The notes beneath the pieces were generated by a model. The model was not told the origin of the DNA, ran no database searches, and saw only the letters and a program-made list of their open reading frames with translations. From positions 7,615,501 to 7,679,500 of the forward strand of contig NC_081818.1 of assembly GCF_030704535.1 (NCBI RefSeq): 64,000 bases of DNA, in the 5' to 3' direction. Made by a program: the position numbers and the translations under genes. This document shows, piece after piece, positions 48,721 to 59,873 of the stretch. Positions within the stretch are counted from its first letter, which is position 1. Every line of letters begins with the position of its first letter. The stretch comes from Vitis vinifera. Lineage: Eukaryota > Streptophyta > Magnoliopsida > Vitales > Vitaceae.

Positions 48721-50152
48721 AGAGTTATGATATTCATCAACTCTAAATATGAAATTTTTGGAGGGTCTCACTCTTTCTTGTAGTTGGGTAATTGTTAATA
48801 TCACTTGTAAGTTACAGTTATACTTGTGTGTAATATTGTTGCAACTTTTATAAATATTTGTTGTTCTCTCAGTACAGTCAATATTTTCAAAACTGTAGTA
48901 TGTAGGATATTAGTGATAGCATTCCTTTTTGTCTTGCAAAAAGCAAATGTCAAATCTGAAGGATGTCATCTTTTGTTATATTTTATCAGCAGATTCTAAA
49001 ATTTTAAGATTTTTCTTTAATGAAGGATGTGATATTTTGTTATGCTTAATCAGAGACTGATATCTCAGCAACCTTACGTATTAGTTAGTCAACATTGTTT
49101 TTATACATGTGAACACATAAATGATTTTGATATGTAAATCTAACTTGCTTTCTTTAGTCTTACTCAGGTAAATAATGCATATATTGGGGTAATACTTTCC
49201 TCTCCTCCATTCTCTATCTTTCTTTCTCTAGCTTCAACCTACTGACTATTGATATCAAAGGTACTCGATGTAATGGTGCTTAATTGCGATGCAGGTGCGA
49301 TATTCATTCCTCCATATGCACGGAGAATATCACAAAGATCTGGTGTTTATTTTTTTATTTTTTTATTGCAGGCACTAGATTCATTCTTCCATATGTTTAG
49401 AGAATTTCCAGGGAACTCCTTTTCTTATTCTATATCTGGGAGCTCCCAAAGTGCAGACCAGAAAATTTGGACCTTAGAGTTAAAAGTGTATCCTCAAACA
49501 TGTCTATGTTCCTCATCCCTTCTTGTGAATATTACTTAATGCGGGTTTGTTTCCTACTTTACCTCTTTGCTTTGTCTTGTAGTAACTTGCATAATGCATG
49601 CTTTATTATGAAAAACCCTGATACCTACCTATCAAAAAAAAAAAAAAAAAACCTGATAAGTTATAACCAGAATTTGGCCTTTGTTCTCCGTCCTGGCATA
49701 GGAGTGTATCTTATACTTTGTTGCATGTTATATCCAAATCCCTCATCTAAGGAGCCTATTCTTTTAGGATATGAATGTGAGTGCGATGATGAATGTGAAA
49801 CAATGGGTAATACTTTAGTTCCTTCTCCTTGTGTGGTGCTTTCACATTGTCAACTACCTTGTTGCTTGATAAGAGATGAGGATGGACTATGAGAGACATC
49901 CAATAATGTTGTTACTCATCCTAGTCCAACTCAAGAAGTGGACAATTGCCTATATAATAGGTTAGATGATAGTGAGATTGTGAATAAATTAATTTTATGC
50001 TTTGAGCTTAATTAGGGAAAAAAGATGTCAAGTCCTCATATTTTCTGGCGTTTAAGTTGAACTTGAAAAGAAATTGGTGTAAGGTTTATGTTGAGAGTAT
50101 GGATGTTTTATCTATTTGTTTTTGTTATTTTCAGTGGGGGGTGTTGTTGTAA
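48721..50152. other. Intergenic downstream of PPR copy B
   Basis: The first ~150 bases resemble the 3' flank of copy A. The rest holds short open frames with no recognised domain, and a small A18 tail at 49,634-49,651. Confidence 0.5.
49616..49658 (+). mobile_element. Possible tiny retroposon tail
   Basis: CCTACCTATC is followed by A18, bounded by CCTGATA at 49,617-49,623 and again at 49,652-49,658. It is similar in style to the mini retroposon at 4,536 (both bodies end TATC and then A). It is very short, so it could also be chance. Confidence 0.35.
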
Positions 50153-51420
50153 TTACATCTTTTTAATATAAATTGATAGAATAAAAGGGAGAAACCTACT
50201 CTCTCTTCCTATTCTGTACATGGAATTAGCAGCCAGTACCTTTATGGGCAACATGGAAGGGGTCTCCTTTAAACATCCAGCCATATTTTTATTGCTATAT
50301 TCCGTAAGCCTTTTCTTTGCAATATCATCAAGTTCTTCCAGTTCTTGTTTTGGACCTTTTGCTTGGGGCCCCATTTTATGGATATCCACACCTAGCCCCT
50401 TGTGATAGAGATCAACTCCTACCCATATGGTGTCTGCTGCCTTCCTGATGTTGATCAGTTCTTTGGCATCAAGGTTATGGTTTTTGAGCCTGACAGAACT
50501 TAGGCCTTCATTTACGCTCCGCATAAAATGTTTGATTGGACATTTGCCAATGTTAGGGAGCGCGACTGCACTGGTTGTTGGTGTCACAACAGGATAAGCC
50601 CAACAATTAAGAGGCCCTTCATAATCTAGAGAAGGAACTTTATCACTGTCAAATGTTTCTACTCCTTTGAATCCTTGTGAAGGCATATGTTTCTCCAGCA
50701 GTTTCACGAGATAATTTTTGCTGAGTTTTTTTTCGCATATGTATCCAACAATCAGTAGCATTACAATTGCTCTCTGTGATCAGCTCAACCAGATCTTCCT
50801 CTCCTTCAAGATACAAAACAAAAGGGCTTAAATCCAGCTTCAGATTGGGCTGCAACTCTGACCCAGATTCATTATTGGAAATGCTGCTATTCTGTTTAAG
50901 CTTCCTTCTTGATTCCTTGCACCAGAAGGAGAATTCCAACAACCGGCGTGCAAAGAATATGGAAATGAACCTCACTGCTTTACTCACCAACACTATGCCT
51001 GTCTGCATCCTGATACAGAAGTCTGCAAGTAGGTTTCTTGTGTCATGCCAAGTTTCCTACAGAGCCAACTATGGATTGGTAAACTTATTGGGCACTCTCT
51101 CCACTCTACCTTCCTCTGGATCCAGTATTTCTTTACCTTGAACTCATCTTTGAAGCTTTTTTTCCCTTTCTTTGGACATCTAAAACTTATGTCAATGAAT
51201 CATCTAAAAATGCTGGGCCAAGAGTACCCACTCCCACTCCCACTGCAATAGTCTGACCAATGAGAATTGAAGTGCCTGAAATCAGACTCGCCACTGCAAA
51301 ATTTGAAGGACCAGGGCATCAGCTAAGATCGAAGCCATGCTTCCACACATTGTAGCACTCAGGCGACTTAGTGCCCCAGAAGTACATGTCACTGAGCGCC
51401 CTATCACAAATTGGGGGCAG
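50153..51420 (-). pseudogene. Broken copy of a plant-specific membrane-protein gene of unknown function
   Basis: Reading on the - strand: LSDMYFWGTKSPECYNVW and GQTIAVGVGVGTLGPAFL (hydrophobic, about 51,400-51,200), MQTGIVLVSKAVRFISIFF (51,008), ESGSELQPNLKLDLSPFVLYL and VELITESNCNATDCWI, then a -/+ frame change near 50,740. The 202-residue frame 50,761-50,153 follows, with LNCWAYPVVTPTTSAVALPN, IRKAADTIWVGVDLYHKGL and TPSMLPIKVLAANSMYRI. I recall a large land-plant family of uncharacterised multi-pass proteins with these blocks but cannot name a function. Stops in the upstream part, the frame change and missing ends make this a pseudogene. Confidence 0.65.
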
Positions 51421-51726
51421 CAGGTATGAGCCATGGTCCAATATTTCATTGGGTCTTCTCAGAGTTTCTGAAACACAGATATGTCTGTTTCGTTGGAGCT
51501 TTATACAGCTATTTCATATTTTTTGCGGTACTTAAATTCAAAATAATGCTTTGTAGTTGGAATCCCGCTAGTTCCCATTGGGATGCAGATGTTTGAGTTT
51601 AAGACCAAAATAATTTATTTGTAAAAAAAAAAAAGGTAGAATAATACCCATTTCAAAATATTTGTCAAAGTAATATTTTTTATCCACGTAAGCATCCACA
51701 TGGATTTTTATTCTTTAAGTGTAAAA
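51421..51726. other. No feature seen
   Basis: Short transitional stretch between the broken membrane-protein gene and the palindrome array. The part from about 51,640 may belong to the end of MULE 2. Confidence 0.4.
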
Positions 51727-52334
51727 AACCACCGTTGATGACTGTGGTTTTAAAACTTACAAAAATATCCTTAAAACTACAATTACAAATTGTGGTTTTA
51801 CAATTTCTCTTAGAACCATAGTTAGTAACTGTGGTTTTAAAAGTTACAGAAATATCCTTAAAACCACAATTACAAACTGTGGTTTTACAATTTCCCTTAA
51901 AACCACAGTTCTATGGTTTTACAATTATTTTTAATCCGCATCTATTTTAATGGTGTTGTAATTTTAATATTATTTTTAAAATTTTTTTTTTATCAAAATA
52001 ACCATAAAACCATAGTTAGTAACTGTGGTTTTACAATTATTTTCAATCCACGTCTATTTTAATGGTGTTGTAATTTTAATATTATTTTTAAAATATTTTT
52101 TTATCAAAATAACCATAAAACCACAATTAGTAACTGTGGTTTTACAATTATTTTTAATCAACGTCTATTTTAATGGTGTTGTAATTTTAATATTATTTTT
52201 AAAATATTTTTTTATCAAAATAACCATAAAACCACAGTTAGTAACTGTGGTTTTAAAAATGTTATAAAAACCACAGTTACAAATGGTGGTTTTATAATTT
52301 TCTTTAAAACCACAGTTACGGACTGTGGTTTTAC
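51727..52334. repeat. Array of ten palindromes, partly in 111-bp tandem repeats
   Basis: Half-sites AACCACAGTT and AACTGTGGTT, separated by a few bases, recur about ten times. Approximate positions are 51,727, 51,775, 51,813, 51,859, 51,898, 52,008, 52,119, 52,230, 52,267 and 52,304. The part from about 51,910 to 52,255 is a tandem repeat of 111-112 bp (AACTGTGG at 52,021, 52,132 and 52,243), each unit ending in one palindrome. Each unit can fold into a hairpin of about 10 pairs. It lies downstream of the MULE 2 PMD gene, probably inside that element. Confidence 0.9.
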
Positions 52335-52423
52335 AATTTTCACAAATATTTTTAAGGGGAACTCATATGTAAAAAAGTATGGGATTTTAGAACTTTGGTT
52401 TTCACAAATTTTTTTGTTATGAT

Positions 52424-52429
<6 letters not shown>

Positions 52430-52459
<30 letters not shown>
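52430..52459. repeat. (AT)n microsatellite
   Basis: About 14 AT units. Confidence 0.9.
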
Positions 52460-52462
<3 letters not shown>

Positions 52463-52977
52463 CTTTATTTTTTCATATTTTCCTTGAAATTTTGAGAAAA
52501 TAATTTGGTCTACATGCATTCCCATAAAAATTTATATATTTATGGTAAATAAAATATTTATTTGTTTTACGAATATTTTCACATATGAACTAAAGAAAAT
52601 TATTTATTCATATTATTTTTAAATTTTAAAATAACTAAAGAAATTGTTTATATTATTTTAAAATTTTATATTTTCATATGAAAATTAATGCCAATGATTA
52701 TGATTTTAGGTTATTTCTTATAAGTATGATTTGAACTTATGTCTTAGTTAAAATGTATAATTTTTTAATTATATGAAAGAAAAATAGGTAATGGTTATAA
52801 TAATTTATTTAGTTAGAATTTCTTTCATTTAGACTTTAGGATGCATTTGAGTTTTATTTGTTTAAATTATCAAGGAAACAGGTGAATAACATAACATTAC
52901 TAATTTGAATTAACACTTTATATAACCTTAAATGTATAAACCAAAGTATTATAGTTCTACAAACATGAAAAAATATC
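52460..52977. other. AT-rich stretch, no feature seen
   Basis: Lies between the (AT)n tract and the end of the PMD pseudogene, probably inside MULE 2. Confidence 0.4.
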
Positions 52978-55482
52978 TCAATGTGTCCCACATGATGGAA
53001 TCTTTCTCTTTCGTTGTGAACATCTACGGTAGATGGCCATATTTGTTGTATCCATCTGTGCTATCTGAAAAGTCTCCATCTTTATAGACTGTGACACGTC
53101 ATCTACATGAGCTATCGAGTTAGATGGAACTGATGGAGGTAGAACTCGACGTACACGTGGAGCTTGATGTCCTCTAGGTACCCGTACATGTAATCGCGTG
53201 GCATGAGCTATCCCCTGAAGAAAAGGTAGAGGTGTAATGGACTCTGTAACAGGTGGAGGTGCAATAGACTCTGTAACAAGTGGGGGTGCAATAAACTCTG
53301 TAATAGGTGCGGGTGCATCCAATGATATAGATGGTTGAATAGGGGTAAGGGTAGATGGTATGGTAGTCTTGGGTCGAGATGAATGGGCTGGTATGGATAC
53401 ATCAGGGGGAGAGAGTGGCAACTCTAATGACGCAGATGGCTGAAATAGAGGAAAGGTAGATGTGACTGGTGGATGTGAGGGTTGTACCAAAGTAGATGCC
53501 AAAGGTACATGTCGGTGACCAGCTTGACGTCCCCCGACCTCTAATGGGTGGTACCCTAACAGGCGTAATCAATGATGGTGGTCTAATGGATGGCTCATGT
53601 GTCGAGTGTACGCGATGGTCCTCTCCTATAGCATGTAAAACTTCAATAGCAATTCGGTGAGTTTCCTCCAAATCATTTGAAATAGCCATTTGCAATACGA
53701 CGGTGATCTGTATAAGAAAATGAAACATGAGGCATTTGTACATAATTTAAGTTTAACATTCATTAAAAAATGGTTTTGTATCTCAAATGTTCTCACCAAT
53801 AACTCAGTGGCAGAAGCTATACTATGGAACCTCATATGATCTCTATGGCAAACAGGTGCGGTCAGACGTCGCGTGATACGTCCATACCACTGCATATATG
53901 GATCATAAAAAGCCATGATAGTAATCGCAAGTGGTGCTGTCGCAATACGCTTAGAATGAGTAGCCCAAATAGAAATATACTAAGCATGGAATGTGACCCA
54001 ATCATACTGATGTCGTCCTCGCCTATCCACTAAATGTAGCTCCATAACTATCAAACAAGGTGGAGGTATCCCTTGTTGCATACGAAATTGGCGTAAAACT
54101 CGCTCTGGTCTATGCCACTCGATAATATCAAAGCAAATTAGAGGCGACATAGTTCGCCAAATTTCTTCATCAACCTAACATATAGCCGGAAGATGTGCAA
54201 TCAAATCTGTTGTATATGGTTCCCATAATACCTGTAATTTAAAAAAAAAAAAATTAGTCACATTGGTGGAAAATATTGCAAAGGTAATCTTACGCATCTA
54301 CACTTTACCTGATCCTGTGTCTGGGCATCCAATTGATCTTGATAGAATGTCAACACATGTGGTGATGGGTTATGAGACCAAGATAGGGGTACTCTCCACC
54401 TGTGGCCTAATGGATCGACTGGGAGTGCCTCATTTGGCAATAGATGATCATGTAAACCATCAACTACATCATCATGTACATGTGGGACTACTATAAGCAT
54501 TGGAGGACAACCGAAATCAGGTCGACCCACATGAAGTCTCTCCCATGACCATAACTACAAAATCAGATAGCATTATCAAAATTAGACAACTTACAACAAT
54601 AATGTGAGTCAATTAATTAGAATAGATAGTTATGTCGAAATACCTGAAATAGTGTGATAGGTCCAGAAATCTCTGTGGCACTATCCAAACTCGCACGACA
54701 TAACTCTCTATATAGGTATGCCAACACTGCACTGCCCCAACTATAGTGAGAAATCTCAGTGAAGTTTCTCAATAGTGGAAGGTAACATAATTGTACATGT
54801 GTGCCAGTCTTGTTTGCGAACAATGCTCCACCCAATAGTGCTAATATGAAAGCACGCGCATAACATTGTAAAATAACATCATCGACCCCTGCTGGTGGAT
54901 ATGAGAACTGCTCACACAACCATCGTGCTGATATAGATGACCCTCTAATCTGAGATGGAGGTGGGACGACACCTAAAAGCTCAGAACATAGTAGTGACCA
55001 ATCTATGTCACATGTGCCAGTGATAGGAGGCTCATGAATACGTAATCCTAGAATCATGGCTACATCCTGTAAAGTAACAGTCATATCTCCAATAGGTAAA
55101 TGAAATGTGTGTGTCTCAGGCTGCCATCGCTCAACAAGACTCGTGATCAATGACCAATCTAGTGAAATGTGTTTGACACGATATACACCATAAAATCTAG
55201 ATTGCATCACATATCGCCGAATACAAGGGTCCATCTCCCACTCTCACATGAATATCCATAAACGTTGTCGACATGTCAATACCTGATTAAGCTACAAAAG
55301 ATACCATTTCGATTAAATAAGAACTTAATTAAGGTTTATGATTATGTTTTTCTATACATCTATATTTATATATACATATATACCTGACCAGAATCCACTA
55401 ATTGAGACATATGTCTGTCCTGTAACACTAAAATAGAGCGATCTAATGGATCTGGATCGAATCTACCCTCTCTATGCTCCAT
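52978..55482 (-). pseudogene. Plant mobile domain (PMD, MAIN-like) gene of MULE 2
   Basis: Five exons can be placed, all with phase-0 introns: 55384-55482 (MEHREGRFDPDPLDRSILVL), 54644-55291, 54309-54554, 53797-54231, and 53707 down to about 52,978. The PMD blocks are clear: LVERWQPETHTFHLPIGDMT, VTLQDVAMILGLRI, RWLCEQFSYPP, HYSWGSAVLAYLYRELCRA, LWSWERLHVGRPDFG, then PLICFDIIEWHRPERVLRQF and PYMQWYGRITRR. The Pro-rich C-terminal exon ends in basic RRCSQRKRK. In-frame stops near 55,255, 54,176 and 53,980 and a frameshift near 53,510 kill it. Host relatives (MAIN, MAIL1) act in meristem maintenance and silencing. The job of transposon PMD proteins is not settled. Confidence 0.85.
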
Positions 55483-55529
55483 TACTATATTGTCATAATA
55501 AACTAATGTTAATATTATAATTTAAACAA

Positions 55530-56080
55530 TTTCGACATAGTCTCCCCTATAAAAAAGGTATTCTCCAAAATATAAAGATCCTGATTAATCAAAATATTTA
55601 TTTGCAACCAATATCAATATCCAAGTACAATAATTTAAAAAAAATTTGTCAAAAACTAATGTTCACATCCAAATTTTAAAAATTTCGGTAGAGTATCCCT
55701 TATAAATAGGGTATTCTCCAAAATACAAACAACCTGATTAATCAAAATATTTATTTGCAACCAATATCAATATCCAAGTACAATAATTTAAAAAAAAAAA
55801 TTGTCGTTCACATCCAAATTTTAAAAATTTCGGCAGAGTATCTGATTAATCAAAATGTTCATCTGCAACCAATATCAATATCCAAGTACAATAATGAAAA
55901 AAAAAATGTAATAATATAATGTTCGCATCCAAATATTAAAAATTTCGACAGAGTCTCCCCTATAAACAGGGTATTCTCCAAAATACAAACAACCCGATTC
56001 ATCAAAATATTCATATTACAATTTTGAAATTAACAGCAAAGTCTCTCTTATAACATAAGTATTGTCCAAAATACAAACAA
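55530..56080. repeat. Tandem repeats of about 115-153 bp between the MULE 2 genes
   Basis: Units begin with TTTCG(A/G)(C/T)A(G)AGT near 55,530, 55,683, 55,828 and 55,943, with a weaker one near 56,030. They share TATTCTCCAAAATA, CTGATTAATCAAAATATT, GCAACCAATATCAATATCCA and CACATCCAAATTTTAAAAA. The differing spacings reflect deletions within units. The spacer lies between the transposase 3' end and the PMD start, on the same strand, so it may hold the PMD promoter. Confidence 0.85.
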
Positions 56081-56129
56081 CATAATATCAACATCCAAAG
56101 CCTAGCACCCATTATGAAGACCCAACACC

Positions 56130-57526
56130 TATGTTCTTATTTGGACAAGAACGACGATTGTGACCACTTTGTTTGCACAAACCACATGTAACCGAGGTTT
56201 TATCTTCTCTAACATCCATTTCATTGTGCAAACAAGTAGATTTAGGTCATCCACCTGACACACGTTTCATTGAATCTGTAGGCACAATAACTGGACCAAC
56301 ATATGGTGGCCACTCATACTCATTGTGTATGGGGTTAAACAGTGGTGCCCAAGTGCTAAAGTACGATTGTATAGTATAATAATGTTGAACAAATGATCTA
56401 AAATCAATTGAACGAAAATGACATGCCGCTAGAATATGACTACATGGGAATCCATATATGCGTGTTTTGCCACATGTGCATCCATACTCACGTAGGTTAA
56501 CACAATATGTTCTTCCACCAAATGATGTCTTTTTACTACCCCTACTGGCCTTCACATGAAACAGTCCTTGGAAATGGTCATACAAAACAACCTCATGAGA
56601 ACTTGTCTTAACAACATTTGCATTAATCTTAGCATCAACATAAGGAGTGTCTTGTTCACCTGAAGCAAGTCGACTAGCACCATGTTCTCTTCTTACAGCA
56701 AAGTAACTATTAACTCGATAGAATGTCAATTGAACAAATGCGGTGATAGGGAAACTTCGTGCCCCTTTAAGCACACTATTGAACACTTCTGACATGTTCG
56801 TAGTCATTATGCCATATCGTCGACCTCCATCATGTGATAGTGCCCATTTCTCAAAGGGAATAGCCTCCAACCAGCTGAGTGCGTCTTGATTGATTCTCTC
56901 AATTGTCTCCATATGCATGTTGAATTTTTCTACCTTAGTTTCTAAGGCGGCTTTGCATAAAAGTTGTTTCAAGCATTTGTCCTTAAAGTGAGTCATAAAG
57001 TTGCTAGCAAGATGGCGCATACAAATTCGATGATATGCATTTGGCTCAGACCAACCAAGATAAACATCAGCAAACGCAGTCATAATGCCCGGATGATGAT
57101 CAGAGATAACACAAAGACCCCTCCTTTGAGTTACTCGATTTCTAATACATGCCAAAAACCATCCCCAACTATCAACATTTTCACCATCAGTTAATGCAAA
57201 AGCAAGAGGAAACAATTGATTATTTCCATCACAGCCCATGGCAATCATTATAGTGCCCTTGTACTTCCCATACAAGTGTGTACCATCAATAGTTAGCACA
57301 AGACGACAGTGCTTGAAGCCCTTTATGGAAGGATGAAATGCCCAAAAGACTCGCTAAAATACCTCTTCATTTCGCATATTTCCTGGGAATGTTTTAGAAA
57401 TTACAACACATCTTGGATTGGCTTGCTCTAAGGCACCAAAAAAATGTGGCAGTTTAGCGTATGATTTATAGAAATCACCAAACAAATTAGTTAATGCTTT
57501 ACGCTTGCCTTTCGAAGCCTTAGTGT
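56130..57526 (-). pseudogene. MULE 2 transposase, catalytic and C-terminal part
   Basis: From the solo-LTR target site the - frame runs YTKASKGKRKALTNLFGDFY and LPHFFGALEQANP, has one in-frame stop near 57,352, then continues open for 350 codons (57,299-56,247). The catalytic domain shows TIDGTHLYGKYKGT (first Asp), CVISDHHPGIMTAF (second Asp), HRICMRHLASNF and RRYGIMTTNMSEVFN. A SWIM finger follows (CTCGKTRIYGFPCSHILAAC, about 56,484-56,425). After a single stop at about 56,247 the same frame gives a CCHC knuckle (CGLCKQSGHNRRSC, about 56,192-56,150). Only two stops in this long stretch suggest fairly recent death. The N-terminal half is at 59,874-61,034. Confidence 0.9.
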
Positions 57527-57531
57527 ATGTG
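57527..57531. repeat. Target-site duplication GTATG (left)
   Basis: Identical to 59,869-59,873 on the other side of the solo LTR. Confidence 0.93.
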
Positions 57532-59868
57532 TAGACCCCCATTTAGGCATGGGTCACTTTTCTATATTTGTTTTTGCAGATCACATTTTTTAGCCAGGTG
57601 TCACTATCCCAACGGGCCACGTGTCACATCCTTAGTGGCCATAAGGAATCAACCTCGCTTTTTGAAGCTGTAGTAAGACTTTGACACGTGGAGGAACTTT
57701 CTGGAGGGGGGTCCCGCAGGCCTTTAGGGGCCGCGGATTAGAGAGAAGAAAATGTGGCTGTAGAAGGAGTGTGGCAGGAAAGGTGGCTACGACAGAGATC
57801 GTTGGGCAGGCAAATCCGGAAAATGAGGGAGGTGACAGCATTGGGGAAGAAAAAAAAGAGATGGGGGGAACTAGAGTAGAGAGCTAGAAACAAAGAAGCG
57901 TAGAGTTGTTGGGAAGAGTCCAGGACACGGAGTTGAGAAGGGAGACTTCCAGGTATGACCATTTGTTCTTTTTTTTTTTTTTTGTATATTTTCCATTTTT
58001 TTTCATGCTGTCCAGGTCTGATTCTCAGTGATTTTTCATTTCTGCCTGTTGGGTTGTTCTGTTTTGGTGATTACTGATCAAATATTAGAAGAGCTTGCTG
58101 TGTTTTATACCATATTCTGACAAGTATTTTCCATCTTAACTCACTAGATGTTGAACCCATGGATGAAATGATGAAATGGGTCCAATATGATGGTTAAAGT
58201 CTTCATGTTCTTCTTCTTGTCGCTATCCTGTTATCCCCTTGTTTTCTTTTCCCCCTTGAGTGCATACTACCAGGCATATTCGTTGGCTAGACGTGGAGTC
58301 ACATTTGCTGGTGGCCTGCCCATTGTGTTTATGTCCATGCACATGTCTTCACTTTGCATGACTCTTATCTCTATTCCCACGCAAGCGTGTTGTCATCCCA
58401 TCCCCATGTTTTTTTTTCTTCCTTATCCACCATACCCATCGTTCATCTATCCACCTCTCTCTAGGTCGTCATACCTATTTCCTCACTCAAGCTTGCAGGA
58501 ATCAAGCATCCTCCACCACGCCCATCTTCCTCTCATTCATTCTCCATTTCGCTCCCTCGCTTACATGGAGTCTCGCGGGTGCATGCCATCCTTCGCATAC
58601 CCATTAAAACCACTCACCCAAGCCTCCATATCCATACAACCCACTAAACCCGTTTCTCTCTCTAAACCTTCACCTACCTGTGGGATCCTCCCTAAAAATT
58701 GCCGCATGGCTCCCTCTCCCTTGGACACGCATACAGCCCCTTGCGACACGTGGCATCGCTCATTCCACCCGGACGAAAATTCTCACTCATTCCACCCGGA
58801 TGTCTCACATCCGAAATTCTGTCTGGCCAACGATCCACCCGGATGTCTCACATCCGGAATTCTATCCGACCAACATTCCACCTGGGCGCCTCACATCCGG
58901 AATTCTTCCCCGCCACCATTCCACCCGGATATCTCACATCCGAAATTCTTCTCCGTCGACATTCCACCTGGATATCTCACATCTGGAATTCTTCCCCACC
59001 GACATTCCACCCGGCACCTCATATCCAGAATTCTTCCCCGCCGACATTCCACCCGGATGTCTCATATCCGGAATTCTATCCGGCCGACATTCCACCTTTT
59101 TCTTCATCTTTAGAGCATTTTCTTGGGGTTCCTAAGATCCCATTTTCAATAAATTTTGCCGTCATTTTCTTTCTGGCATGCTACCTTCATAACTTCCATG
59201 ATTTTAAATTGTTTTGAAATAAGCAAAAGTCAAATTCTGTAATTCCAAATGATGGAATTTATGGAATTAATTCATGCAAAAATAAACGGGCTTTGTTGGG
59301 GGCCCCACATATGTGTTTTATGATTGATAGATTGATTGATTGTTTGAATTACCATGCGTGATTGATTTTATTCTGCTCTATGACATGCTCGAAATTATTC
59401 CTTAATTGTGCACTAACCTTATTTTTTGATAAGCTTATTGTGGTTCGTCGCCCAGGTACATGTCCATTCCCATTCTGGTATTTCTATATGCATGCTTTGA
59501 TTCTCATATATGCATGATAGTTCCGAGTATTCATTGATCTCCTCATCAATTGCCATGATTGCTTCATTTTATTAGTAGAGACCTGACTTTAGGGACTTAG
59601 AGGGGTGCTACGATCTTTACCGTACCTTCCCGATATGTAACCTGACCCCCGAACCCGATCCGGTTTTTCGCAGACCACCTTTTCCAAAATAAGGAGTCAC
59701 ACTTAGGGTTTTTCTTTCTTATTTTGTTTACCCTTTAAAAACAAAACAAAAATAAGTGGCGACTCCAAGTCATTTTTTTTTCACCAAATAAATGAATCAA
59801 TTTTTCAAAATAAAAATCGAGCTCACCATTCGAGTAGGAAACGCATGAGCCAAAATGCAGGGTCCACA
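57532..59868. mobile_element. 2.34-kb solo LTR, probably Ty3/Gypsy of the Tat/Ogre type
   Basis: Runs from TGTAGACCC to GGGTCCACA, which are inverted termini of TG...CA form, with the exact 5-bp duplication GTATG outside. No primer site, gag or pol follows, so recombination between two LTRs has probably removed the body. The end includes AAGTGGCGACTCC about 115 bp before the terminus, which I recall from Tat/Ogre-group LTRs. It contains a 43-bp tandem array (58,745-59,095). On either side the transposase frame of MULE 2 joins once a single GTATG is kept. The orientation given by that terminal motif is +, but I leave the strand open. Confidence 0.93.
58745..59095. repeat. 43-bp tandem array inside the solo LTR
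   Basis: About eight units of CATTCCACCCGGATGTCTCA followed by CATCCGGAATTCT and a variable end, at 58,788, 58,831, 58,874, 58,917 and onward. GC content is well above the flanks. Because 43 is not a multiple of 3, an array free of stops in one frame is free of stops in all three. This explains the overlapping long open frames here. Confidence 0.9.
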
Positions 59869-59873
59869 GTATG
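59869..59873. repeat. Target-site duplication GTATG (right)
   Basis: Matches 57,527-57,531. Confidence 0.93.

Noticed and set aside
52025..52267. 80-codon open frame with a repeated peptide
   Set aside because: It is the direct reading of the 111-bp tandem repeat; two copies give the same peptide twice. Not a gene.
58187..59113. 308-codon open frame on the + strand
   Set aside because: It overlaps a 43-bp tandem array inside a solo LTR, where all three frames are open for arithmetic reasons. No domain is seen.
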